A DNA stretch of 64,000 nt. Source: Methylobacterium gossipiicola (GTDB lineage Bacteria; Pseudomonadota; Alphaproteobacteria; Rhizobiales; Beijerinckiaceae). The DNA is taken from assembly GCF_900113485.1 (NCBI RefSeq), contig NZ_FOPM01000012.1, positions 1-64,000 of the forward strand, in the 5' to 3' direction. The notes under the pieces are model-generated. The model had not been told where the DNA came from and did not search any database. It worked only from the letters and a program-made list of their open reading frames with translations. Every line of letters begins with the position of its first letter. Position 1 is the first letter of the stretch. This document shows positions 1 to 8,556 of this stretch, in pieces. The translations under genes were made by a program, and so were the position numbers.

Positions 1-908
1 CAGTCGGCCATGGGGCGGTCGAACACGTCGAGCACCGGCACGGAGCCGAGGTAGGAATAGGCGCGCGGGCGCAGGCGCAGCTTCGAGGCCTGGGCCGAGA
101 GGCGGATGTCGATGGGCAGCACCCAGAGCTTGGCGAGCATCTGGAGGATGCGATCCTCGGCGGTGACGGGAATGGTGAACACGATGAGGTCGAGGCGCGT
201 GGCCCGGGCATAGGCGACGAGGTCGTCGACGGTTCCGAGCTTGGGGTATCCGGCCACCACGGCGTCGGAGCGCTGGTCGCCGCGATCGTCGAACACGCCG
301 ACGATGCGGATGCCCGAATCCGGTTGGGCGTCGAGGGCGCGGATGAGGTCCTCGGCGATCGCGCCGCCGCCCACGATGGCGGTGCGCCGATCGAAGCGGC
401 CTTCCCGCGTCTGGGCCGCGATGATTCGCGACAGGGCGAAGCGCCCGGCCAGCAGGAGGCCGAGGCCGAGGCCGTACAGGGTCACGAGCCAGGACAGGCC
501 GCATGGATCGGCGGCCCCGGACAGGGCACGATAGGCCCCCGCCGTAAGGAGCGTCGCGGTCCAGGCCAGGCCGACCCGCAGGCCCGTGCGCGGAAAGCTG
601 CGCACGGCGTCGATCCGGTAGGCGTCCGCCATCTGGAACAGCACGACGGCCAGGACCGCGACGCTGGCGGCGGCGACCAGGTGGGAGAACGAGACAGCGG
701 CGGCGCAGGCGGGAAACAGGGACCGGACCGCCACGCCGAGGCCGAGGATGAGGACGAACTCGCCGATCCGGACACTATCGGCGAGCACCACGGGGGAGAT
801 CGTCTCGTTCCGGCGGGCGGAGACCCGCTGCGGCGTCGGCGGGGCGACGGCCTGCCCATCCGTCCTGCTCGCCGCTTGCAGGAGATCGCGGACATCGAAG
901 GCGGACAT
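1..908 (-). CDS. Undecaprenyl-phosphate sugar phosphotransferase, N-terminal part (runs off left edge)
   Basis: The visible 302 or so residues are the membrane and Rossmann-like half of a WbaP/EpsE-type polyprenyl-phosphate glycosyl-1-phosphate transferase, the enzyme that starts exopolysaccharide repeat-unit assembly at the inner membrane. After a polar head (MSAFDVRDLLQAASRT) come hydrophobic segments at about residues 40-150. A CoA-binding-like fold follows, with the glycine-rich turn AIVGGGAIAEDLIRAL and the strand GIRIVGVFDDR. The ATG at 908 is preceded by a good GGAGG site. The C-terminal catalytic sugar transferase domain lies outside the window, so substrate and completeness cannot be judged. 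The family assignment rests on domain order and these motifs. Confidence 0.85.
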   Translation of the reverse strand, partial: MSAFDVRDLLQAASRTDGQAVAPPTPQRVSARRNETISPVVLADSVRIGEFVLILGLGVAVRSLFPACAAAVSFSHLVAAASVAVLAVVLFQMADAYRIDAVRSFPRTGLRVGLAWTATLLTAGAYRALSGAADPCGLSWLVTLYGLGLGLLLAGRFALSRIIAAQTREGRFDRRTAIVGGGAIAEDLIRALDAQPDSGIRIVGVFDDRGDQRSDAVVAGYPKLGTVDDLVAYARATRLDLIVFTIPVTAEDRILQMLAKLWVLPIDIRLSAQASKLRLRPRAYSYLGSVPVLDVFDRPMAD

Positions 909-1145
909 CGGAACCTCCAGGCTCGAGGGCGGAGTCTGCCGTCGCGGAACGGCATCGATGCCCGGCACCCTTTCACGCTCGCCTCACGGAACATTTAACG
1001 CACCGGGCGGGTGCCCCCCTGCCCCGAACCGGCGGTCGCCATCGAAAACCGGGCCGTTTCCGCGTAAGGATCGCCCGCCCGGCGGTGCGATGGATCGCGC
1101 CCCGGCCGGACGCGGCCCGTGCCGCGAGACATGGGGGACTTCGAA

Positions 1146-1625
1146 ATGGAACGTCGGGACTTCATCACCGCATTGGGGGGCGCCACCGCGCTGGTTACGA
1201 CGGCGCTCGCGGCCGCCGCACCGGCCCTGGCGCAGCAGGCGGATCACGCCCATACCCATGGTCACGATCAGGCCGGCGGCGCGCACGATCACCCGCCGCA
1301 ATTCGCCGCCTTGGCGGCGGCGAGCGCGCATTGCGTCTCCACCGGGAACGATTGTCTGCGGCACTGCTTCGGCATGCTCGCCATGAACGATACGAGCATG
1401 GTCGCGTGCATGCGGTCGATCCACGACCTCGTCGCGGCCTGCGCCGCCCTGGAATCCCTCGCCGCCGTCAACTCGCCCCATACCCGAATCCTCGCGAAGG
1501 CGGTGGGCGAGATCTGCACGGCCTGCGCGGCGGAATGCGGCAAGTTCCCGGCCATCGCGGCGTGTCGGGCCTGCCAGGACTCGTGCCTCGCCTGCGCCGC
1601 GGAGTGCAAGAAGGTCGCCGCCTGA
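1146..1625 (+). CDS. csp1: Csp1-like four-helix-bundle copper storage protein, Tat-exported
   Basis: The product (159 aa) starts with a twin-arginine signal, MERRDFITALGG, then a hydrophobic stretch ending ALAQQ, so export by Tat is expected. A His-rich linker (HAHTHGHDQ, HDH) precedes a helical domain with 13 cysteines in helix-spaced pairs (DCLRHC, ICTACAAEC, CRACQDSCLACAAEC). Csp1 of the methanotroph Methylosinus trichosporium also has 13 cysteines lining a four-helix bundle that stores Cu(I), so cuprous-ion storage outside the cytoplasm is the likely role. An upstream in-frame ATG at 1119 exists, but the Tat motif placement and the GGGGGA site just upstream favour 1146. The gene stands alone, followed by a hairpin. 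Confidence 0.85.
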   Translation: MERRDFITALGGATALVTTALAAAAPALAQQADHAHTHGHDQAGGAHDHPPQFAALAAASAHCVSTGNDCLRHCFGMLAMNDTSMVACMRSIHDLVAACAALESLAAVNSPHTRILAKAVGEICTACAAECGKFPAIAACRACQDSCLACAAECKKVAA

Positions 1626-1655
1626 TCGTGCCGGTGCTCGCATGAGGCACCGGTC

Positions 1656-1676
1656 GGCCCGTCCCCGCGACGGGCC
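1656..1676 (+). terminator. GC-rich hairpin after csp1
   Basis: GGCCCGTC and GACGGGCC form a perfect 8-bp stem around a 5-nt loop, 30 nt past the stop. There is no clear U-run, so its role as a terminator is only likely. Confidence 0.45.
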
Positions 1677-1733
1677 GGTCACGTCCGAGCGGGTTTCGCA
1701 CAAGGGCCGTCCGATTTTGCGTCGAAGACCTGC

Positions 1734-2936
1734 TCAGAAATAGCTGACCCAGCGCGCGGTGCTCCGGCGCTTGAAGCGGACGGCCCAGCGGCAGGCGGGA
1801 TAGAGCACGAGCCCCAGGGCGAAGGCGCCGAGCCAGAGGTCGACCGGGCCGGACGCCTCGATCCGCCCGGACGGCGCGGCGAAGCCCGTCGCCTTCAGTC
1901 CCTCGTCGAGGAGCCGCAGGACGTAGAGGTGCGCGACGTAGAAGAACAGCGGCACGCCCCCGTAGGTGCGGAGCCAAGCGAGCCTGTGCGGCGGCACCGT
2001 TTCGAGGGCTGCGAGCAGCACGAGGCCGACCCCGAGGGTCGCCAGGAGGAAATCGGCCGAGGGCGGGTATTTCGTGAGGTTCAGGAACGCCATCAGGCTG
2101 GTGTCCCAGGTGGTGCCGGCCTGCCACGGCACCGGATCGCCGTAGCCGTTGAGGCCCCGCAGGATGAGGAAACCCGCCAGCGCCGCCGCGCCGAGGCCGA
2201 GGAGCCGGCGCCGCCGGGTCTGCGCCGACGCCGCGCCGACGAACCACGGCCCCAGGGCGTAGCCGGCCGCCATCACGCCGATCCAGGGCAAGACCGGATA
2301 GGAGGTGCGCGCCACCCCCCAAGGTAGGTCGATGAGGCCGCGCTGATGCAGGATCGCCCAGAGGGTGTAGCCGCCCTCCTCCGGCGTGAGCACGATGGGG
2401 GTCAGCCCGTTGTGTCCGAGCATGATCGCCAGGGCGACGCCGATCAGGGCCGGACGCGGCAGCCACAGGAGCCCCGCCAGGGCGATCATGCCGAGGCCGA
2501 TGGCCCAGATCACCTGGAGGTACAGGATCGGCGGCAACGGGTTCGCGGTCCAGGCGATGTTCACCACGGTGAGTTCGAGCAGCACCAGGATCAGGCCGCG
2601 CTGGAGCAGGAACAGGGAGGTTTGGGCCCGGTCCCCGTGCCGGGCCGCGTAGAGACTGGCCGACAGGCCCGTGAGCAGGACGAAGATCGGCGCGCAGAGA
2701 TGCGCCGCCGTCCGGGTCCAGAACAGGCGCGGATCCGTCGTCGTCAGATCCATGGGATCGGAAACCTGGGCGTGGACGTAGAAGAAGTCCCGCACGTGGT
2801 CGACGAGCATGAGCAGCATCACGAGGCCGCGCAGGGCGTCGATGGACGCGATGCGTGACCGCGCCGCGCCGGCGCCGGTCTCGAAGGTCTCGCCGGCCCC
2901 CCGGAGCGCCGGGGTCGGAGCGGTCGTCGCCACCAT
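1734..2936 (-). CDS. Heparan-alpha-glucosaminide acetyltransferase-like (DUF1624) membrane protein
   Basis: A 400-aa polytopic inner-membrane protein. After a polar N-terminus it carries RIASIDALRGLVMLLMLVDH, the typical opening of DUF1624/acyltransferase-3-like proteins (RGLVMLLMLVDHVRDF includes the conserved His of the first membrane helix). Roughly eight to ten hydrophobic segments follow, then a basic tail. The ATG at 2936 overlaps the TGA of the upstream receptor (TGATG), so the two are translationally coupled. Some relatives move acyl groups onto sugars across membranes, but the substrate here is unknown. Coupling to a siderophore receptor hints at an iron-related or envelope-modification job; this is inference from position only. 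Confidence 0.7.
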   Translation of the reverse strand: MVATTAPTPALRGAGETFETGAGAARSRIASIDALRGLVMLLMLVDHVRDFFYVHAQVSDPMDLTTTDPRLFWTRTAAHLCAPIFVLLTGLSASLYAARHGDRAQTSLFLLQRGLILVLLELTVVNIAWTANPLPPILYLQVIWAIGLGMIALAGLLWLPRPALIGVALAIMLGHNGLTPIVLTPEEGGYTLWAILHQRGLIDLPWGVARTSYPVLPWIGVMAAGYALGPWFVGAASAQTRRRRLLGLGAAALAGFLILRGLNGYGDPVPWQAGTTWDTSLMAFLNLTKYPPSADFLLATLGVGLVLLAALETVPPHRLAWLRTYGGVPLFFYVAHLYVLRLLDEGLKATGFAAPSGRIEASGPVDLWLGAFALGLVLYPACRWAVRFKRRSTARWVSYF

Positions 2937-5080
2937 CAGAACCGCACCGAAACGGTGCCGGTGAAGCGGCGCGGCGAGCCGGGATAGACTCGCAGGGTGT
3001 TCAGGGACGAGGCGTAGTAGGTGGTGTCGAACACGTTCTCGATGTTCAGGCCGAAGCGAACGTTGTCCCAGCGGTAATAGGCCAGGGCGTCGATGGCGAT
3101 GTAGCCCGGGAGCTGGAAGGCGCCGCCATTCGCGTCGCCCGCCCGTTCGCCGACGGCCCGCACGCCGCCGCCGAGGCCGAACCCCTTCCAGGGTCCCTCC
3201 TGCGCCTCGTGGATGGCGAGCAGGCTGCCCGAGTGGCGCGGCACGTTGATGAGGGGGGCCCCGACCGGCAGCACGTTGTCCTTGGTGACGACGGCGTCGG
3301 CGAAGACGTAGCCGGCCAGGATCTTCACGTCCGGCGAAAGCTGGCCCGCAGCCGTGAACTCGAAGCCCTGGCTGCGCACCGCGCCGGCGGCGATGGAGAG
3401 CGCGGTGTTGTTCGGATCGGGGGTGAGCACGTTCTGGCGCTCGACCCGGAAGGCGGCGCCCGTGAGGCTCAAGAGCCCGCCGAACAGGTCGAGCTTGGTG
3501 CCGACCTCGTAGCCGAGCCCCGTCTCCGGCGCGAACGGTCGTCCGGCCGACGAGGCGGCGGCGTCGGGGCCGATATTCGGCCGGAAGCTGGTGCCGACAT
3601 TGGTGTAGAACGAGAGTTCCGGCAGCGGCTGGTAGACGAGGCCGGCCCGCGGCGTCGCGGCGAAGTAAGTCTGATCGGACCGGACGGCGGTGGTGCGCTC
3701 CCGGAACGACTGTTCGAAGAAGTCGAAGCGCGTGCCGAGCAGCGCCTTCCATTCGGACGAGAGCGCGATCTGGTCCTGGGCGTAGAGCGCCGTGTTGGTC
3801 ACCCGCTCGAAACCGTTGGTCTGGAAGGCATAGGGCGGCAGAGCCCGGCCGTAGACCGGGGCGTAGATGTTGAGGGTATAGGGATTCCGCTGCAGGCTGG
3901 AACGGATCTGCTGGTAGCGGCCGTCCGTGCTCTCGCGCTCGAAGCCGAGCAGGAGGGTGTGGCCGATTCCGGCGGTGTCGAAGCGCCCGACCAACTCCGC
4001 TTGGCCGATCGCCACGTCGGCGGTGTAGTCGCGGAAGTTGCGGTCCCGTAACGCCGTGCGGTTGTCGGCCGCGAGGCGCCGCACCTCGACCGCCTCCCCG
4101 GTGAGGGAGTTGGAATTGAAATAGGTGGCCAGCCGCATCTGCCAGTCGGCATCGAAGCGGTGGTCGACGCGGATCTGCATCGAATCGCTGGACTGATTGA
4201 TGCTCAGGCCGGGCTCGCCGAGGAAGCGCGAGATCGGCAGGGCTCCAAGCTGGCGGTTGATCGCCACGACGCCGCGGTCGAACACCGTGCGGTTCCGCAG
4301 GAACTCGGTCTCGACGGTGACCTTGGTGTCGGGCGTGATCTGCCAACTCACGACCGGGGCGACGAACAGCCGGTCGCCATCGACGAAATCGCGAAAGCTG
4401 TTCTGGCGTCCGGCCGCGAAATTGAAGCGATAGAGGAGCGTGCCGTCCTCGTTGAGCGCGCCGCCGGAATCGACGGTGCCGCGAAATTCCTCGAAGGATC
4501 CCCACAGTCCGCCCATCTCGACGAAACGCTCGCGCGTAGGCTGCTTGGTGATGATGTTGGCAAGGCCACCCGGGTCGCTGCGCCCGAACAGGCCGCCGCC
4601 GGGGCCTTTCAGCACCTCGATGCGCTCGACGTTCTGCGCGTCGGGCTGGGATGGGAAGCCGCGGTTGAGCGGAAACCCGTTCTTGTAGACCTCAGACGTG
4701 GTCACGCCCCGGATGGCGTAGCTGAACAGGGTCAGGCCGCCGAAGTTGTTCTGCTGCGCGACGCCCGGCGTGTAGTTCAGGACCCGGTCGACGCGGGTCG
4801 CCGCGAGGTCGGTGATGACCTCGCGCGGGGCAACGGTGACGACCTGGGGCACGTCGCGCTGTGGCACGTCGGTCTTGGTGCTGCTCACGGCCCGCGCCGC
4901 GCTGAAGCCCGGCGTCGCCCCGATGAGACCGATGCCCCCCTGCGGGACGTTCAGACCGATGCCCGTGCCCTCCACCGTCAGGGTGTCGAGGGTCACCGCC
5001 ACCTCTTCGGCCTGGGCGCCGGTCGCGAGGGAGAGGGCCGTGAGGGCGGCGCCGAAGCGCAGTCCATGTTCGAGGAGCAT
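2936..5080 (-). CDS. TonB-dependent siderophore receptor
   Basis: Outer-membrane gated channel of 714 aa. From the ATG at 5080 the protein has a clear signal peptide (MLLEHGLRFGAALTALSLATGAQAEE). It continues with a plug domain containing DVPQVVTVAPREVITD, YAIRGVTTSEVYKNGFP, VERIEVLKGPGGGLFGRSDPGG and NIITKQP, which is the pattern of ferric-hydroxamate/FhuE-type receptors. A 22-strand barrel ends in the outer-membrane signature with terminal Phe (GTVSVRF). An upstream in-frame start at 5188 would bury the signal peptide and is less likely. It is the first gene of a coupled pair with the DUF1624 protein. Probable role: uptake of an iron chelate; the ligand cannot be told from sequence. Confidence 0.88.
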   Translation of the reverse strand: MLLEHGLRFGAALTALSLATGAQAEEVAVTLDTLTVEGTGIGLNVPQGGIGLIGATPGFSAARAVSSTKTDVPQRDVPQVVTVAPREVITDLAATRVDRVLNYTPGVAQQNNFGGLTLFSYAIRGVTTSEVYKNGFPLNRGFPSQPDAQNVERIEVLKGPGGGLFGRSDPGGLANIITKQPTRERFVEMGGLWGSFEEFRGTVDSGGALNEDGTLLYRFNFAAGRQNSFRDFVDGDRLFVAPVVSWQITPDTKVTVETEFLRNRTVFDRGVVAINRQLGALPISRFLGEPGLSINQSSDSMQIRVDHRFDADWQMRLATYFNSNSLTGEAVEVRRLAADNRTALRDRNFRDYTADVAIGQAELVGRFDTAGIGHTLLLGFERESTDGRYQQIRSSLQRNPYTLNIYAPVYGRALPPYAFQTNGFERVTNTALYAQDQIALSSEWKALLGTRFDFFEQSFRERTTAVRSDQTYFAATPRAGLVYQPLPELSFYTNVGTSFRPNIGPDAAASSAGRPFAPETGLGYEVGTKLDLFGGLLSLTGAAFRVERQNVLTPDPNNTALSIAAGAVRSQGFEFTAAGQLSPDVKILAGYVFADAVVTKDNVLPVGAPLINVPRHSGSLLAIHEAQEGPWKGFGLGGGVRAVGERAGDANGGAFQLPGYIAIDALAYYRWDNVRFGLNIENVFDTTYYASSLNTLRVYPGSPRRFTGTVSVRF

Positions 5081-5409
5081 CGTATCGCGTCTCGGGGAAG
5101 GGGCATCCGGCACGGGGCCGGGCGCCGAAGCGGAGTCTATAGCGGAATGGGGTGAAATGTTATTACGTTCAGGCTTGCTGACGAGCAACCCCGGGGCGCC
5201 CGTGTCGTGGCGACGACCCCCAGGGATTGTGGGATGCGGCTTCGGCGGCGCGGCCTCGACCCCGATGAGACCCGAACGACGCTGGAGCCTGGCCGCGTCT
5301 TGGGGCAGAAGGCGCCGATGGACCGGCCCTCCCCTTCTCCCGTCAGCGCCCTTCCACGAGGCCGGGCCCCGGTCGCCGCGCCGACGCGCCCCGGCGGGGT
5401 CGCGCGGAC
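5081..5409. other. Divergent intergenic region between receptor and histidine kinase
   Basis: About 330 bp with no credible gene. It must hold the promoters of the receptor (leftwards) and the histidine kinase (rightwards). A lower-GC patch at 5140-5175 contains a loose TGAA-N11-TTCA dyad at about 5151-5169. It is too degenerate to call a Fur, RirA or Irr site. Confidence 0.4.
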
Positions 5410-7971
5410 ATGAGCGCGCGCGCCCTTCTCCGCCGTGCCGCCGCCCTGGAGGAGGAAGCCGCCCGGTTGCGCCTGCGGGCCGGCCAGGAGTCCGAGACGA
5501 CGCCCCCGGGCGACGCGTCGGCCGATCCCGGCGGGGCCGTCACGGCTATGGGCGATGGTGCCGAAGCGCGCCTGCGTCGCGCCCAGGAGGCCGGCGGCAT
5601 CGGCGTGTTCTCCGTCGGTATCAACGACGGCATCCTCTCCTCGACGCCGGAATTCTGCCGCCTCTACGGTCTTCCCGAGCGCGAGAGCTATCCGGCGACG
5701 GCCTTCGAGACCCTGATCATTCCGGAGGATGCCCACCTCGTCTCGACGGCGGAGAGCCGCAGGCGGGGCGAGCCGCCCCGGGACGTCGAGTATCGCATCC
5801 GCCGGCCCGATACGGGCGAGCTGCGCTGGATCGCCCGCCGGGGTGAGATCGAGCGCGATGCCGAGGGCCGTCCGGTGCGTTTCGCCGGGGTGGCGCGGGA
5901 CATCACCGAGCAGCGCGCGGCCAGCGACGCCCTGGCCCATAGCGAGGCCCGTTACCGCGCCCTGTTCGAGGCCGTCGACGACGGCTTCTGCATCATCGAG
6001 TTCTTCGACGGGCCGCACGGTCCCTTGAGCGACTACGTCCACGTCGAGGCCAATCCGGGCTACGAGCGGCACACGGGCATCGCCGGCATCGTCGGGCGGA
6101 CCCTGCGCGACATCGCGCCCGCCGAAGCCGAGGGCTGGCTCGAACTCTACGGCCGCGTCCTGCGCACGGGCGAGCCGATCCGGTTCGAGCGGGCGTTTCC
6201 AGCCGCCGGGCGCCACATCGAGGTGTCGGCGGCCCGGATCGAGCCGGCGAGCCGGCGCCAGGTCTCCGTGCTGTTCCGGGACATCTCGGCGCGTCGGCGC
6301 GCGGAGGATGCCCTGCGGGCCAGCGAGGCCGTGGCCCGCGAGAACATCGAGCGGGTGCAACTCGCCCTGGCCGCCGGAGCGATCATCGGCACCTGGTGCT
6401 GGGACCTCCCCACGGACCGGTTCAGCGTCGACGAGGCCTTCGCCCTGAGCTTCGGCCTCGACCCCGCCGTCGGGCGCGAGGGACTGAGCCTCGCCCAGGT
6501 GATCGAGACCGTGCATCCCGACGACCGCGCCAGTCTGACGGAGGCGATCGCGGCGGTGATCGAACGGGGCGGCGCCTACGCGCACCAGTACCGGACGCGG
6601 CGGGCGGATGGGCGCTACTACTGGCTGGAGGCCAACGGGCGTGTGGACCATGCGCCGGACGGCACGCCCCTGCGCTTTCCCGGCGTCCTCATCGACGTGG
6701 AGGAGCGCCGGGCGAGCGCGGCCGAGCGGGAGCGCGTCACCGAGCAGCTGCGCAGCCTCAACGAGACCCTGGAGCAGCGCGTCGCCGAGCGCACGGCCGA
6801 ACTCATGCGCGCCGAGGAAGCCCTGCGCCAGTCGCAGAAGATGGAGGCCGTCGGCCAACTCACCGGCGGCCTCGCCCACGACTTCAACAACATGCTGGCG
6901 GGTATCGTGGGCTCCCTGGAACTGATGCAGAGCCGGATGCTCCAGGGCCGGACGGATTCCCTCGATCGCTACATCACCGCCGCGCAGGGGGCGGCCCGGC
7001 GCGCGGCGGCCCTGACCCATCGCCTCCTCGCCTTCTCCCGCCGGCAGACCCTCGCGCCGAAGCCCACGGACGTGAACCGGCTCATCGAGGGCATGGAGGA
7101 ACTGGTGCGCCGCACCGTCGGGCCGGCGGTGTCCGTGGAGGTGGTCGGCGCGGCCGGTCTCTGGCCGACCCTCGTCGACCCGAGCCAGTTGGAGAACGCG
7201 CTGCTCAACCTCTGCATCAACGCCCGCGACGCCATGCCGGAGGGCGGTCGCATCGTGGTCGAGACGGGCAATCGCTGGCTCGATCCTCAGGCCGCCCGCG
7301 AGCGGGATCTGGAGCCGGGGCAGTACATCTCGCTCTGCGTCTCGGACAACGGCACCGGCATGACGCCGGACGTGGCCGCCAAGGCCTTCGATCCGTTCTT
7401 CACCACGAAGCCCATGGGCGAAGGCACGGGCCTCGGTCTCAGCATGATCTACGGTTTCGCCAAGCAGTCGGGCGGCCAGGCCCGGATCACGTCGGAGCCC
7501 GGCAGGGGCACGATGGTGTGCCTCTACCTGCCGCGTCACCTCGGCCAGGCGGAGGGCGTCGAACCGGTGCCCGACCTCTCGGAGGCGGCCCGCGCCAGGA
7601 TGGGCGAGACGGTGCTGGTGGTCGACGACGAGCCGACGGTGCGGATGCTCGTCACCGAAGTGCTGGAAGACCTCGGCTATGCCGCCATCGAGGCGGCGGA
7701 CGGCGCGTCCGGCCTGGCGGTGCTCCAATCGGACACCCGCATCGATCTCCTCGTCACCGATGTGGGTCTGCCGGGCGGCATGAACGGGCGGCAGATGGCG
7801 GAGGCGGCCCTGGTGTCCCGGCCCGACCTCAAGGTGCTGTTCATCACCGGCTACGCCGAGAATGCCGCTCTCAACCATGGGCATCTCGCCCCCGGCATGG
7901 AGGTCCTGGTCAAGCCGTTCGCCCTGGAAGCCCTCGCGACCCGTATCCGCGGCCTGATCGAGGCGGCGTGA
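5410..7971 (+). CDS. Hybrid PAS sensor histidine kinase with C-terminal receiver
   Basis: An 853-aa soluble sensor. An N-terminal coiled segment (residues 5-25) is followed by three PAS-type domains (about 55-175, 180-305 and 315-440; note FAGVARDITEQR and FPGVLIDVEER at domain ends). A coiled coil (445-475) leads to a HisKA-like box with phospho-acceptor H490 in GLAHDFNNML. The ATPase domain shows N, G1 and G2 boxes (NLCINARDAMPEGG, SDNGTGM, GEGTGLGLSMIYGF). A receiver domain follows (about 730-850) with acidic pair VVDDEP and phosphorylatable D784 in DLLVTDVGLPGG. No membrane segment is seen. This is the HWE/PAS hybrid architecture common in Methylobacterium; the signal is unknown. A strong hairpin follows the stop. 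Confidence 0.92.
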   Translation: MSARALLRRAAALEEEAARLRLRAGQESETTPPGDASADPGGAVTAMGDGAEARLRRAQEAGGIGVFSVGINDGILSSTPEFCRLYGLPERESYPATAFETLIIPEDAHLVSTAESRRRGEPPRDVEYRIRRPDTGELRWIARRGEIERDAEGRPVRFAGVARDITEQRAASDALAHSEARYRALFEAVDDGFCIIEFFDGPHGPLSDYVHVEANPGYERHTGIAGIVGRTLRDIAPAEAEGWLELYGRVLRTGEPIRFERAFPAAGRHIEVSAARIEPASRRQVSVLFRDISARRRAEDALRASEAVARENIERVQLALAAGAIIGTWCWDLPTDRFSVDEAFALSFGLDPAVGREGLSLAQVIETVHPDDRASLTEAIAAVIERGGAYAHQYRTRRADGRYYWLEANGRVDHAPDGTPLRFPGVLIDVEERRASAAERERVTEQLRSLNETLEQRVAERTAELMRAEEALRQSQKMEAVGQLTGGLAHDFNNMLAGIVGSLELMQSRMLQGRTDSLDRYITAAQGAARRAAALTHRLLAFSRRQTLAPKPTDVNRLIEGMEELVRRTVGPAVSVEVVGAAGLWPTLVDPSQLENALLNLCINARDAMPEGGRIVVETGNRWLDPQAARERDLEPGQYISLCVSDNGTGMTPDVAAKAFDPFFTTKPMGEGTGLGLSMIYGFAKQSGGQARITSEPGRGTMVCLYLPRHLGQAEGVEPVPDLSEAARARMGETVLVVDDEPTVRMLVTEVLEDLGYAAIEAADGASGLAVLQSDTRIDLLVTDVGLPGGMNGRQMAEAALVSRPDLKVLFITGYAENAALNHGHLAPGMEVLVKPFALEALATRIRGLIEAA

Positions 7972-7994
7972 GGCCGGCGCACGGGGCGCCGGCC
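7972..7994. terminator. Bidirectional hairpin between convergent genes
   Basis: Perfect 9-bp inverted repeat (GGCCGGCGC / GCGCCGGCC) with a 5-nt loop, directly after the histidine kinase stop and just before the stop of the convergent YidB-like gene. It probably ends transcription from both sides. Confidence 0.6.
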
Positions 7995-8004
7995 CGAAGG
8001 AGGA

Positions 8005-8493
8005 TCAGGCCGGACGTCGGCCGTCCGTGGCGTAGAGGTCGATGGCCGAGGGCAGTTCGCGCGACAGGCGCGACAGGAGCGCCGCGCGGCTCAGGCCCGT
8101 CTGTTGGGTGAGATGATCGAGGGTGTCGGAGCCGATGGCCCGCTCGAGGTCCGCCTCGGCGATGTCGCGGTTGGGGCCTTGGTTGACCCAGGACTTCGCC
8201 GTCTCGCCGTGGCCGCCCTGGGTGAAGTGATCGACGAGCTCGCTGAGACCGCTGGCGATGAGGCCGCCGATGCCGGCCGTGCCGACGCCGCCGAGGAGCG
8301 AACCGAGATTGAGGTTGCCGAGGCCGCCGCCGGTCCCCGAAGCCGTCGACGTCGTGTTCGGGATGGGCGGAACCGGGGACCGGGTCTCCGGTCCATGGCC
8401 CTTCAGCAATTCCGCGAGCTTGTCGCGGTTCTGGTAGCCGGCCACGGCCAGCAGGCCCAGGAGCGCCGTCATCGAGGGGTAACCCTTGCTCAT
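8005..8493 (-). CDS. YidB-like DUF937 family protein
   Basis: A 162-aa protein with the DUF937/YidB layout. It has an N-terminal helix (MTALLGLLAVAGYQNRDKLAELL), a low-complexity Gly/Ser/Thr linker, then a Gly-rich hydrophobic part (GSLLGGVGTAGIGGLIASGLSELVDHF). The C-terminal helical domain contains SWVNQGPNRDI and LSRLSRELPSAID, the family's signature region. Its biochemical role is not known. It opens the stress-type block that runs to 14.3 kb. The ATG at 8493 has a GGAG site about 10 nt upstream. Confidence 0.8.
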   Translation of the reverse strand: MSKGYPSMTALLGLLAVAGYQNRDKLAELLKGHGPETRSPVPPIPNTTSTASGTGGGLGNLNLGSLLGGVGTAGIGGLIASGLSELVDHFTQGGHGETAKSWVNQGPNRDIAEADLERAIGSDTLDHLTQQTGLSRAALLSRLSRELPSAIDLYATDGRRPA

Positions 8494-8556
8494 CGTTCGT
8501 TCTCCATGCGCGATCGTATTGCTCGATCCGGGCGGTGATCGCCCGGGGTTTCGCCG

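Noticed and set aside
5140-5175. Possible Fur/Irr-type box before the siderophore receptor
   Set aside because: Only the outer TGAA/TTCA are symmetrical; the interior does not match known iron-box patterns.
5137-7884. A 915-codon open frame on the minus strand opposite the hybrid histidine kinase
   Set aside because: It mirrors the GC-rich codon pattern of the kinase, lacks any domain, and its translation is low-complexity Arg/Gly/His-rich. It is a shadow frame.
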